A DNA stretch of 64,000 nt, taken from contig JAMFTG010000136.1 in assembly GCA_023974075.1 (NCBI GenBank), positions 97,501 through 161,500 of the forward strand, in the 5' to 3' direction. Below the pieces are notes generated by a model, which was given only the letters and a program-made list of their open reading frames with translations, did no database searches and was not told where the DNA came from. This document shows, one piece after another, positions 11,475-23,143 of the stretch. Numbering within the stretch: the first letter of the stretch is position 1; every line of letters begins with the position of its first letter. The position numbers were made by a program, and so were the translations under genes. Source of the DNA: Chaenocephalus aceratus. Taxonomy: Eukaryota; Chordata; Actinopteri; Perciformes; Channichthyidae.

Positions 11475-11989
11475 CATCAATGAACGGTACATTTTGGCCC
11501 ATTACTTGCCCAGTATTACTTTGAATATTATTATTGTGATTGAGGATTAAATCCGCTTTGAAGACCACCGTTTTATATCGTGCAGTTTAGCGGCAAAATA
11601 ACGTCAGTTAGCCAGCTAACGATAGCTTTGTTGAGTTTATTCTAGCTAAACAAGTAGTGGTTGTCGTCTATAGAGAGGCGAAGTCACGCCCATCTACTTC
11701 CGGCCCATGGGACCCCGGAAGCGAAAAATTAACATTGAATTCAATGGAGAGAGAAAACGTATCTTTTGATCCCGTTTGAATTGTGCCACGAACTACACAT
11801 ATGATGTTTGTCAATATTAAACAATAAGTTCCATGTCAAAAAAGTCACATTTTGTCGTAAAACTGTTGAAATATAAGACTATGAAAAATACGCGACTACA
11901 AAGACTACAAATCCCAAATCCCATTCTGGCTCGCGTAAGTGATGTCACAGGCGATAATGCTCCAAGTGGTTGCGACTCGTAATTAAAGC

Positions 11990-12053
11990 GAAGAAGAAGA
12001 AGAAGAAGAAGAAGAAGAAGAAGAAGAAGAAGAAGAAGAAGAAGAAGAAGAGA
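11990..12053 (+). repeat. (GAA)n microsatellite
   Basis: About 20 GAA/AAG units in copy A of the transposon. Copy B has only about seven at 36206-36226, so the tract expanded in A or contracted in B after they separated. On the minus strand it reads as a poly-Leu frame, which is spurious. Confidence 0.95.
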
Positions 12054-12120
12054 AGATCTCATAACTGATTTATTCCCTCCAATAAATAAGAGATTGCTAA
12101 AATAAATTCACTTTTACAAG

Positions 12121-12240
12121 ATGCCTGTGTGCTTTGTACCAGGTTGTAATCACATAAGTGATCATACTTATAGATCATAGCTCGTTCTATCGCTTCCCGT
12201 CTGATGAAAAGACCAGGAGTCGTTGGATCAGACATATCAG
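12121..12240 (+). pseudogene. THAP zinc-finger first exon, copy A (premature stop)
   Basis: Starts MPVCFVPGCNHISDHT, the CX4C start of a C2CH THAP DNA-binding domain, and ends at a donor ('atatcag|gtaata'). Relative to copy B (36289-36401) a 7-bp larger segment (acttatagatcatag) introduces a stop before the conserved CSFYRFPSDE motif. The second Cys-His pair would lie in later exons, which I cannot find. In this transposon class the THAP domain belongs to the transposase. Confidence 0.75.
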
Positions 12241-13368
12241 GTAATACACATGTTGTGCATGGAACACAGTCAAGCTAGCTACATAGCTAGTAGCGAGCAC
12301 GTTAGTTAGCATCACATTACTTAGCCTTGTCATTTGTATTAGCCTCAACATGAAGTGAACCCAAATGTTAAACAGTAAGAGTAGTCATGATGGTAAGTAT
12401 TTTGTGAAACATTTGAAGAGGAGCCTATCGCCCCCTCCACCAGGTGCTAAGGGGGCGGGAGGTAGGCTAACGGCAGATTAGCATCTGCGATCTTTTCTAC
12501 TTAATGCTATCTGCTCAAATGGTTAACATTGAACATTAAAAGATCAGGCAGTTCAGGGAGAGTCGAAGGAAGGAAGGAAGGCAGGCAGCTTTGCATGACA
12601 TTTATTTATTTATAGAAGGACCATGCATACAAAAACATTAATCTCAGCAAAGAGAAGAGATGCAATATGCCAGATTATAGCTCATTTCCATCTGTGGTAC
12701 ATTCTTCTGGACGTGTTTCATTGTGATGATAGTGAGTCAATCTGTTTGTTGGAAAGACAGTAGTTGAGTGATTACTGATAGAACATTATTAAAAGAGATA
12801 ATTATTCAAAGTGTTGTTACTTTAAAGTGTTGTTACTGACCTTTTTCTCTTTTATTTTCTTTACCTCACCTGTAACTTCTGAGACCCTGAGGAACATGCA
12901 CACTGGACTGACCTGCTCTGGCAACCTGATTTCCACTGTACGTAATAGTATTTGGTTATGGTATATTATTTATATACATCAAAGGCACAATGCACCCCCC
13001 AGAGACACACATGTATTGAGTGTGATATTTTGCATAGGTCAAGTGAAATCATCTTTACATACTAGAAAACTGTAGGAGCGGCAACTTGTTTTGAAATTGA
13101 ATTTTTAATATCCGATAATGAAGTTGATCTGTTTTCTTTATTCTTCTCTCTTCCCAGCTCCATCCATCACCGTGCTCTGTTCCTGCAGGTCCTGCTTGCT
13201 AATCAATGCTTTATTTTTTTACACAATTACAAACAAAGTCAATGTATTGTATGACATGAAGTTGTAATTCATTCGGAGTCAATAATAAATTCATTCTGCC
13301 TTCAACTGCACAATGATTGTGGACTGCACCGACATCCATGTAGCTGCCCCCCCAGTAAGATGAACCAA

Positions 13369-13498
13369 GCAAAGAGGGTCGCCATCATGCCCAAGGACAT
13401 CCAGCTGCATCCGCGAGAGAGGGCTTAAACTGACCTGAGACCAGCACACCCAAACACAACGGCTCTTTTAAGAGCCACCTACAGTTTCAAAGAGTTGC
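13369..13498 (+). pseudogene. Captured 3' end of a replication-dependent histone H3 gene
   Basis: Plus-strand codons give [13 protein letters not shown], then after a short deletion a 'catccgcgagagagggct' stretch and TAA (13426-13428): the end of histone H3 (family ending [22 protein letters not shown]). At 13461-13476 lies GGCTCTTTTAAGAGCC followed by acc, the canonical histone mRNA 3' stem-loop, and then 'tttcaaagagttg' resembling the purine-rich histone downstream element that pairs with U7. Only the last ~25 codons are present, with no upstream H3 sequence. It lies inside transposon copy A between the THAP exon and the YqaJ gene. Confidence 0.88.
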
Positions 13499-14245
13499 AA
13501 TCCTACGTTATTATAATTATTAAACTGGTGCATGTATCACTTAGTTTACTGAACCGTGATGAATGAAATAAATTAGTGAGGTAGTGGTTTAAAGAAGTTA
13601 CAAAGACATTAATATATGAGTAACAGGTCAGTGTAAACGCAAGCTTCTGTCAATTATGGATCACTCAAACTATTTATATAAAAATATGTAATAAAGTTCT
13701 AAAACAAGTATTCGGTATATTCCTTGATAGCTTTTGGAGAAGGTTGTTTTTAAGTTTACTAAAATCTATCGTTTCAACTGTTTCACTTTATAAAAAGGAA
13801 CAGGTGAGTAGAGCATCATTGAGTTTCTTATTCTGTCAGTAAATTATCCAAATGAAATGTTTATCATTATTTTATTCAACCCTAAACAAATTGATTGTAC
13901 CTTTTTAATAATGACCTTACATGGTTAAGTTAAATTAACTTCAGAAAATCAAATCTGTTCTGAGAAAAAACTAATAAATGTTTAAAGATAGGAACTTGCC
14001 ATCCCACTGAAAAACAGTCCGTAGAGATTTAAAGGCGTAGTTGTAGTTCAGTCCAACGTTTCATTTGGATTCATTTCTCCAACAGTCAACTATTTTCATA
14101 AAGAATATATATATTTTTCAAAGTCAACTTTATTGTCAATCTTACTCAGTTTGTGTTTATAGACAGAGATCAAAAAGACTTTTAAATCAAATAAAATTAT
14201 ACAATTTACAGATATGTATACAAATATATATATATATCCTATATA

Positions 14246-15006
14246 ATGATGGTGGACACTTCACATCCAGCAGGGCAGATGGCTGCACAAGTCCATCGGG
14301 GGATGCTCCCAAAACACCGACTCACTCACAAAGAGACCAGACTCGAACACTGTCTCCTGATAGGCCTGCACAAAAGCCTTCACCCCTTCGGCCTCGTTTA
14401 CAACCCCCCAGTTGACAGCCATGACTCCGTCCAAGTTGTACCCCCCGAGCACCCTCTTCATGAGGGACGCGCATGGAGTGGATGAAAGTCCCGACCGCAG
14501 CACAGCACCAAACTTGCTGGCTGTCAACCTGCCCCGCCTGTGTAACTGCCACTTTGTCCGCTGTCCTCCGGTGGCTGTCTGGATGGCAGCTTGCTGGTCT
14601 CTGCTCAGTCGCATTGAGGCAAGAATTGCCTCAAGCCCCCATGCCCCTTCACCAGCTCCGGCACGGTGACAATGGCCTGATGTTGAGGCCGCGGCTCTGG
14701 CTCAGGTGACAAAAGCCATGCCATGCCACACTGTGCGCCCCTCAGTGCAGACCTGAACCAGTCTACATCCTGAGTGGCGATGTCTCTGGCCAGTGGGTTG
14801 TATGTCTCCTCTCACTGTTGGTAAAGTTGAGACACCGGCTGGACTACTTTGGAAGTGCCAGGCTTCCTCCACTGGCACTCAACATCTGTGGAGCTGATCT
14901 GCCACATGGCACATATTGCCAATGCTGCAGCGTGGCTGCATTTGTACATCCCCCGTGCACAATCACAGACAGCGCTCTGCATCGCGCCATCGTCTCCCAT
15001 GCAGAT
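14246..15006 (-). pseudogene. SWIM-YqaJ protein, main exon, copy A (frameshifted, truncated)
   Basis: Read leftwards from an acceptor at 15007 (tttgtacag). First comes CDCARGMYKCSHAAALAI, a CXC...CXH SWIM zinc motif; then a linker ending MRLSRDQQAAIQ; then the YqaJ nuclease start RRGRLTASKFGAVLRS, VNWGVVNEAEGVKAF and ESGLFVS. A frameshift follows, after which another frame gives GASPDGLVQPSALLDVKC, the PD-(D/E)XK-type active-site region. The domain stops at an AT-rich tract near 14245, so the second half of YqaJ is lost. YqaJ proteins are lambda-exonuclease-like; their role in transposition is not established to my knowledge. Confidence 0.78.
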
Positions 15007-15686
15007 CTGTACAAATAAAGTAAGTACCATGTTTGTTAGCATGCTATAATAGATTGAATGAGCAATAATACAAGGATGGTCTGGATCTGGGGGTGGGAGG
15101 GGTTATTTTTCCATAGTTTTGTCTGATTGTTGTTATTGTTTGTTTTTTCTGTATTTTTTGTAATTTGTGTTGTACTGGTTGTGATTGTACATTGTATTTT
15201 TCTAAATGTGTATGAATACATTTTTGAAAAACATTTGATCAACAATAAAAAAGGATTTGGTCAGGATCTAGACTCAGTGTGTAGTTTATTAATTAATCAA
15301 TGCTCTCTACATTAGGAAAACACATACCAGTGTACCAGAGGGAGTCACACACAGCTGTGCCTAGATAACCAAACAAATTGACAAGATAACCAAAACCCTT
15401 GAATCTACACACAGCAAATAAACTCAAATGACACAACGAGATGTAAAAGGAGATCACACATACAGTATAGTCGATATAAAACTGGCCGCTTCAATCTGAA
15501 GAGCAACTAAAACAAAACACGGGAGTGTACCTTGTTCTTGTGAACACTAATGTTATCCACAGCATACACAGACCACGAAGTTCTAAAGGAGAACACTAGT
15601 TACTGAAACAAAACACGTTAGTGTACCTTGTTAGCTAATGTTAGCTAGCTGACATTAACGTTACACATTGCACTCATATTACTCAC

Positions 15687-15860
15687 CAACATCTTGTAAA
15701 GCCGGTCCCGCTGCTCTTACAGAACCGACTAACTCCCCTTTCGTGTATGTACAGCTCTCAACGTGTCCAGACTTGTAGTGATGTTCACCTCGTTTTATAC
15801 TTTTATTCTCATTCTGAAAGAAACAGGTGAAATTTGCTAACGTGACGGCCGTCTTTGTGA
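15687..15860 (-). pseudogene. First exon of the SWIM-YqaJ protein, copy A
   Basis: Minus-strand segment with HYKSGHVESCTYTKGELVG and VRAAGPALQDV, ending at a donor (gttg|gtgagta at 15686-15685). Copy B has the same exon at 39531-39704, and copy C has a divergent one at 60210-60332 with the same donor context. Conservation between A and C supports a real exon upstream of the SWIM exon. The exact start codon is unclear. Confidence 0.6.
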
Positions 15861-16133
15861 TGGTGACGCGTATTGTGCGAGACCAAGAGACCTGTAGTTC
15901 ACTCAGCGGTTTCACACAAAAAAATGTGTAACTTCACAGTTTTACGACACATTTTAATTTTTTTGACTTGCAAAATATTCTTTTAAATTGACAAACATCA
16001 TATGTGTCATTCGTGGCACAATTCAAACGGGATCAAAAGATAACCTTTCTCTCTCCATTGACTTCAATGTATAATTTTACGCTTCCGGGGTCCCATGGAG
16101 GCTCCCGGAAAGGGAGGGACTTCGCCTCTCTAT

Positions 16134-16426
16134 TGGGCCTTAGTTTGTCATCGATGACGTCACTGGCCCAAAACGATACAAGCCTCGATACATGCTTACC
16201 AAAAAGCTTCGGGGATTACTCGACACACGCTCCGAAGTCTCGGCGCAATACGTAACATTACTATGTGTGTGAGCTCCAGCAGTACTGATCCATCATCTGT
16301 GTGTCTGGATAAACCTCCGAATGGACTCTGTGCTTTTTTTTCTGGAGCGTTTACCTCGGACTATAGGAGCTAGCTTAGCATGCTAGCTGGAAACACGTTA
16401 GCAACACTAGTCAGATTGAGAGTCTG
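16134..16426 (+). promoter_or_regulatory. Presumed promoter and 5' UTR of zinc-finger gene 1
   Basis: Lies between the end of transposon copy A and the start codon. A perfect palindromic CRE, TGACGTCA, is at 16155-16162. Homology with gene 2 begins only at 'gtgtgtgagctccag' (about 16263; 40245 in gene 2), so the two genes have different upstream sequence and share only the 5' UTR, with its repeated gctagc/gttagc motifs. The promoter function is inferred from position only. Confidence 0.45.
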
Positions 16427-16679
16427 ATGGAGAGAGAAACGGTGTGTTTAACGGAGTTTGCAGGAAAAGGTGATCTACTAAACATGAGTAGAGTCCAAAT
16501 GCTGCTGTCGTTGAAGAAGCAGCGACTCACTGCTGCTGCTGCTGAAGAGATATTTGCTCTGTTTGAAAAAACGATAGCAGAGCTTGAGGAGGAGCTGTTT
16601 CTTTCCAAAGAGGAGAACAAGAGACTCCAGAAACTACTGGACGCTGTTTTACAGCCTCAGCTTCGGATACACAGAGCAG
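16427..16679 (+). CDS. C2H2 zinc-finger gene 1, coding exon 1
   Basis: Encodes MERETVCLTEFAGKGDLLNM followed by SRVQMLLSLKKQRLTAAAAEE and a charged coiled stretch (EKTIAELEEELFLSKEENKR), ending LRIHRA plus one base. This is the typical short N-terminal exon of a large teleost C2H2 family, which usually starts at the internal MS(K/R)VQML methionine; ATG 16427 adds 19 residues and either start is possible. The donor is agcag|gtctgt at 16680. Phase 1 joins exon 2 at 22014 to make HRA-D-VQLLVV. The alanine run is AAAA here and longer in gene 2. Confidence 0.85.
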
Positions 16680-16714
16680 GTCTGTTCCCTTTACTCTTAA
16701 TTAACACTTTAAAC

Positions 16715-17157
16715 CAGGGGTATCCAAATGCGGCTCGCTGGCCATTTTGAATCGGCCCTCAGCTAATTCAAAAAGTATGATGAAATATGACCCAAAAAAT
16801 GAAAATTGTGCTTTTCTTATATTGTACTTCTTAAATATATATGTACAAATATATTCAGTAGTATTCATGTGTTAATAAGCCCACTTTTAAAATAAATTCA
16901 GTCAATTCATGTTAACATTTTCTAACAAATCTTAGTTGATACAAAAAAGCCTAATAACTTATTTACATAAGAAGCTTGAAATAGACCATATGTCATCTTA
17001 TTATAATCACTCTGAGACTTCTGTTTTTAAGGGTTGAGCTGCCAACAAGATAAATGAAAGTTCCCTATAGAGAGCTGTGATGTAGGCGTTTTTTTTTCTT
17101 AAAGCATATTCATGTATCGAGCCTAATTTACCTACATGTTGCTAACTTATAACTTAA
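16715..17157 (+). mobile_element. hAT MITE remnant in intron 1 (CAGGGG terminus)
   Basis: Starts CAGGGGTATCCAAATGCGG, 36 bp after exon 1, preceded by ctttaaac (16707-16714). It is orthologous to the complete hAT at 40699-46027 of gene 2, which has the same 8-bp flank on both sides. Here the right end is missing: similarity stops at 'cttataacttaactgat' near 17160, where another hAT begins. It contains the uninterrupted sequence 'ataagcccacttttaaaat', which is the empty site of the L2 insertion in gene 2. Confidence 0.8.
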
Positions 17158-17159
17158 CT

Positions 17160-18306
<1,147 letters not shown>

Positions 18307-18458
18307 GTATGTATGTATGTATGTTTATTATAACATTGTTCTGTGTGTCAACATGAAAGACAGCCCACACACCTATCAATCATCAAACTGTGGGGTCTTA
18401 TTTCATTACGTGTTGATTTCTATCAACCGTAATGTTGTATCGATGTATATAGAGATTT

Positions 18459-18893
18459 ACTACAGCAAAAGTATTCTCCGTCTGCACTTCCTGCAACAAC
18501 ACCACACCGTTATCTTGATTCTGATTGGTCAGAAGACATTATCAAAGATGTTCTATTGAGAAGACGATCACTACTTGACAAAAGTTTTCAAAACCGTTTC
18601 TAGTCTTCGGTATTTCCAGACAAGTGGCTACCGAAATCAATCTTACTAACTGCTGTCTGTGCAATTTACTCCGCGAGTTGGCAGACTTTATTTTGCTTAC
18701 TTTAACATCATTTTTCATGGTGGGGCTAAGCCATTTCTTGGTATGGCTGTAGCCTACCCCAGCCATACCCTGGCGCTGCCACTGGTGGGATGTATGGGGT
18801 GGGCCATTCTGCGCATGCGTTACATTTTTTAAACGCAATTAATTCAAAAAATGAATTACCGCCGTTAACGCGATAATTTTGACAGCATTAGTC
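18459..18893 (+). mobile_element. MITE fragment ending TTGACAGCATTAG
   Basis: Shares 'actacagcaaaagtattctc' at the left and 'gttaacgcgataattttgac' at the right with 55506-55893. The right end, read on the minus strand (ctaatgctgtcaaaattat), is a typical fish hAT-type terminus. Both copies start at the same left point without a matching inverted end, so they may be 3' halves of one family. No coding capacity is seen. Confidence 0.6.
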
Positions 18894-18895
18894 AT

Positions 18896-19682
18896 AACAC
18901 AAACTTTTGAACAATGAGAACAATAAATAAATAAAATAAATTTAAAGCAATGGCATTCAAGGTAAAATGACAAGAGTTATGATATTAGGGTCATGTCGAG
19001 TCAAATCGCTATCCCTTTAAGAGAGAGAGAGAGAGGGGGGTGGGGTGGCGCATGTGTGCATGGTAGAGCGAGCAAGAGTGTTTTGAAGTGGACGAAGCAG
19101 CAGCAAAATAGGTCTGTTGAGTGTCTTCAAAGTTAGATCTGTAACAAAGACCTTAATAAGTGCAACAGGTTCCCAAAGAAGAGCTCACCTGTCTGCCTTA
19201 TTGAAAAGTGGATTATTAAACCCGAAGTGTGTTGCTTCGGCCCTGGTAGACTGCAGAGAGTCATCCCTTGTTTTCATCGTCTACGGTCTGGGAGCCAACA
19301 GGAAAGTTTAACCCAAGAATACGTATGAACTAAAATAGCAGCATCATCTCAAATAAGGAGCTTAGAGGAGCTGACATCGGCTGCAGGGAGTGGAGGCAGA
19401 GCGCTGAACACACACAGGAAATACTGCTCTTATTAAAACAATGTCATTCTTAACAGGTTAAATTACCGATACTAATGAATTGGAGGAATCATAATGTTTT
19501 TAACGGCAGGGTATAGCGATACCTTTTTAGTATCTGTGCACCATGCAACACTAGTCCCCGCCACTTATTTTCTGTTTTGGTTCATGTGAACACTGCAGCA
19601 GTCTAAAGCCCCGGACACACCAACCCGATTTTGGGAGTCAGAGGCCGTCAGAGGCAGTCAGGCTTCAGGTGGTCATGTAGAG
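18896..19682. other. Intron 1 sequence, possibly older hAT debris
   Basis: Contains a GA run (19020-19036) and, at about 19500-19553, 'gtatagcgatacctttttag' and 'gtgcaccatgcaacactag', which look like a hAT terminus; I cannot find the partner. The short frame at 19117-19311 has no known motif. Nothing here supports a gene. Confidence 0.35.
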
Positions 19683-20861
19683 CAGTGGTTCTCAAACTTT
19701 TTTCAGTCATGTACCCACTTTGAAAAAAGAATTCAGCCAAGTACCCCCTGATCAGCGCAAAAACAATTTGTTAAGGAAAAAAAGCCTATATAAAGAGGTA
19801 CAGTACAGCGCTGCACCATCAGTGTTTGATTTATTAAAACAACAATATTGTAACTGAGAAACACTTAAATGCTACATTTCAAATGTTTACAATCCATCAC
19901 TAAATTCATGGCAAACATATTTTAACATCATGCAATAACACTAAGAAGACATTAGTTGCATTCAACTGATCTTTTTAATAAGTTGTACTTACAATGTAGT
20001 GAGAAACATGGGCTTGTGCTTCACTGAGGATCGTTGTCATTCTGACAGCGAGGCAAACTGCAGTTATTACACTTCACGTTTTGAAATATGTGTAACTCTG
20101 TTCATATAAAGCCCACACTGCTCAAACTTCATTACTTTTCCTAAAATTGGTATATTTGTATATTTATTTATTTTGGGGCGTGGGGAATGAAGAGAAAAAA
20201 ATATGAGAATTTTATGAGCATGGGATTTTGACCCTTCATATAAACACATGCATAATGCATACTTTGCGGCCACACGCCGTTGTCAAGCAACGCTTATTGT
20301 TTAGGTCCTTTTTGAAAAGCAGGCAGTCATATAATTAACTAGAACTAGCTAGATCTGATAGATTTGGACATAAACGCGAAAGAAGTATAACCGGATGGGA
20401 GAGAGAGATCAGAGATCAGATCAGCTGCTGCTGACGGAGAACACGCAGCTCTGATCCGTCACAGCTCCACCGCTGTAACGGATCGTTGAGCCGAGCAAAA
20501 TACACTAAGAGTTAGACCTAACACACTTAGCTAGTTTATCTACTCTGGAACTAGCTAAACTAGTTATAAATATATTTATTCTTTACTGTCAGGTCACTTA
20601 TTACAGGTTCAGCGAGCTGCACGAGACTGACAGGCTTTCAGGAGAGGGAGAGGAAAAGAGAGCACCCCGTTTACTTTTCCCATTTTATTATCCAGAATTA
20701 CTTTAAACTTTTGAATAAAGTAGTTAATCTACTATTAGAAGTTTGTGTAAATGCATTAATTATGTTTTTTTTTTTCATTAACATAAAATAAATCTCACGT
20801 ACCCCCTGCAGTACTCCAACGTACGCCTAGGGGTCCGCGTACCCCCATTTGAGAACCACTG
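19683..20861 (+). mobile_element. hAT element (CAGTGGTTCTC termini) in intron 1
   Basis: A 1179-bp element with termini CAGTGGTTCTCAAAC and the matching TTTGAGAACCACTG. The flanks are atgtagag (left) and atgtgtag (right), an 8-bp duplication with a small change. Gene 2's intron has the empty site 'catgtagagctgtgtgtctc' at 46454, so the insertion happened after the locus duplicated. No transposase frame is seen, so it is non-autonomous. Confidence 0.85.
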
Positions 20862-21288
20862 ATGTGTAGCTGTGTGTCTCCCTCAAACTCAGCAGCTGAT
20901 CGGATCTCTGATCCCTCTCTCTTGTCCGGTTATACTTCACTATACTTCACTCGCGTTTATGACCATATCGATCAGATCCAGCTCTCTTGATCGGCCTTTA
21001 TAGAGAGCACCGATCAAACTATTAAGAGTGAATATCGGCCGTTAATGATCGGCGGCCAATCAATCGGAGCATCCCTAATTATTACCGCACATTTTGACCG
21101 GCAGGTTTTGAATGTACCGTTTTTTTTATAAATTTGACCAGCTAAAAACCGGTAATTACCGGCTAACGGAAACCCTGGTCCCAACCTATCGTCTTTGTAT
21201 ACAGTCGTCTCGCAGCTGAATCCCTTCTCGCAGCTGTGTGTCTGTGTATTCAGCATGATGTCTACAGGAGGTACTTAGAGTACATTTG

Positions 21289-21333
<45 letters not shown>

Positions 21334-22013
21334 TATAATGGCACTGTTCTAGTGGTAAAGAACATGTCAAGCTATGTGCTATATCAGAAACAATGCGCTG
21401 CGTGTTTTGGGAGTAATATGGTCTGTGTTTACATTAGCAAGCATCGCTAACACTCAGAGCTAACGCTGTACTGGAAAGAATATGTGTAACATAATGTCCT
21501 TGCGGTAAACCCTGCGAGACATAAACGTTTGAGCTCCATACTGTTTCAGAAATAATGCTTGAAATGGTTTTGAGCATAATATGGCAATTAATCACTGCAG
21601 CGTTTAGCTGAGTTTCTCCCAGTAGAAAACTCTCTTAGCAGGGGAAAGCTGCATGGCTACAAAGGGGCGTGGCTAGCAGCAGCTGTTCCATTTAAAGCAG
21701 AATCAGCCTTTTTGGAACAGGGCTGGAATAGACGGTATGAGTAGTATGAGGCATGGCTACAATGGTTAGGTATGGCCCTACAATATATTTTTCAAATATA
21801 GCATAATAGATCCACTTTAAATAAGGTTCAAATGCAGGATTTTTTATTTGTAATAGAGTATTACTATTCTATAGGCGTAGTGTAGCTGTGAACGATCCCA
21901 AATACAAAGCATTAATTAGGGCTGCAAAATGTCTCCCATTTTAATGATGATTAGATTTGTAAATGCTAACACTTAACAGTTTTTTCTGACTGTGTGTTTC
22001 CTGTTTCCTGCAG
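20862..22013 (+). other. Rest of intron 1, shared with gene 2
   Basis: Aligns along its length with 46457-47538. It includes the end of a transposon with 'ccggctaacggaaaccctgg' at 21158-21177 (a CAGGGTTTCC-type terminus), an (AT)n tract at 21288-21323 missing from gene 2, and, at about 21640-21816, the 3' half of the TTAA-type MITE described at 25098 (ending gatccact then TTAA). It ends with the acceptor tttcctgcag at 22004-22013. Confidence 0.7.
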
Positions 22014-23143
22014 ACGTACAGCTGCTGGTGGTGGTTAAAGAAGAGCTTCTCCCTGACCAGCAGGAGTGGAGCACCAGTCTGGACCAGGAGGACCCAGAGT
22101 CCCCCCCATACATTAAGCAAGAACAGGAGGAACTCAGGATCAGTCAGGAGGGAGAGCAGCTTCAGGAGCTGGAGGAGGCTAATATCATCAAGTCCACTTT
22201 CACTCCTGACCCTGTGAAGAGTGAAGATGATAAAGAGAAACCTCAGTCCTCACATTCTAATCAAAGACTAACTGAACACATGGAAACAGAAGCTGATGGA
22301 GATGACTGTCTTGGACCAGAACCTGCCAGGAACTCAGTTCCAGAAAGCAGTTTACAACCAAGGACTGAGGACAACACTGGAGACTCTTCTGAACCTGACT
22401 CTGGAGACTCATCTGAACCTGACACTGAAGACAGTGCTGATTGGAAGGAGACCAGAGATCCTGCGTCAGACTCAACCTCACTGAAAAATAGACAAGAATC
22501 TGTCAGTGATTCAAGCCGTATTGCTGTAAAGAAACAATTTTGCTGCGTTGTGTGTTCAAAATCTTTTACATATAGAAGCAATGTTCAGCGACACATGAGA
22601 GTCCACACAGGAGAGAAACCCTTTAGCTGCTCAGTTTGTACCAAATCTTTTGCCTCGAGTGAAACTTTAAAAAAACACATGAGAATCCACACAGGAGAGA
22701 AACCATACAGATGCTCAGTCTGTAAGAAACCTTTTTCACAGAGAGAAAATGTAAAGGACCACATGAAAATCCACACAGGAGAGAAACCACACAGCTGCTC
22801 AGTCTGTATGAAAGCTTTTTCACGGAATAGAAATTTAAAGACACACATGAGAGTCCACACAGGAGAGAAACCACACAGCTGCTCAGTCTGTAAAAAAGCT
22901 TTTTCACAGAATATACATTTAAAGGAACACATGAGAATCCACACAGGAGAGGAAATATACAGCTGCAATGTTTGTAACAAAAGATTTCAATGTTGTAGTG
23001 ATTTCAAAAGACACAAGTGTGTTGGTCGTCAGTCCTCACAGCTTAATGCAATTCAAACTGAGGATAATAGAGAGGCAGAGCCTCCAATCAGCAGCTCAGC
23101 TGCACACATGGAAACAGAAGCTGATGGAGAGGACAATGAATAA
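22014..23143 (+). CDS. C2H2 zinc-finger gene 1, coding exon 2 (six fingers)
   Basis: Starts after tttcctgcag and gives [19 protein letters not shown], an acidic spacer ([28 protein letters not shown], repeated SSEPDSGD), and then the finger array. With exon 1 the protein is 460 aa. Fingers lie at roughly residues 262-421: five classical CX2CX12HX3H fingers joined by HTGEKP linkers, then a sixth ending HKC (C2HC). The C-terminal tail repeats the METEADGEDNE motif. Likely a nuclear sequence-specific DNA-binding regulator; the target is unknown. No frameshift or stop is visible. Neighbour gene 2 is a paralogue. Confidence 0.92.

Larger units (their letters stand above)
11672..16131 (+). mobile_element. 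THAP/SWIM-YqaJ DNA transposon, copy A (ISL2EU-like)
   Basis: Terminal inverted repeats start AGAGAGGCGAAGTC and end GACTTCGCCTCTCT, and they extend inward with further complementarity (ctacttccggcccatgg versus ccatggaggctcccggaa). The flanks are the 2-bp direct repeat AT (11670-11671, 16132-16133). The plus strand carries a THAP-domain first exon; the minus strand carries exons of a SWIM plus YqaJ nuclease-like protein. No DDE transposase core is visible, so the copy is non-autonomous. The combination of a THAP protein, a YqaJ protein and a 2-bp AT TSD fits, from memory, the ISL2EU group near PIF/Harbinger. Copies B (35887-39980) and C (56517-60921) share the design. Confidence 0.8.

Noticed and set aside
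22585..22980. Minus-strand frame of 131 codons across the zinc-finger exon
   Set aside because: It is the antisense shadow of the repeated HTGEKP-finger units.
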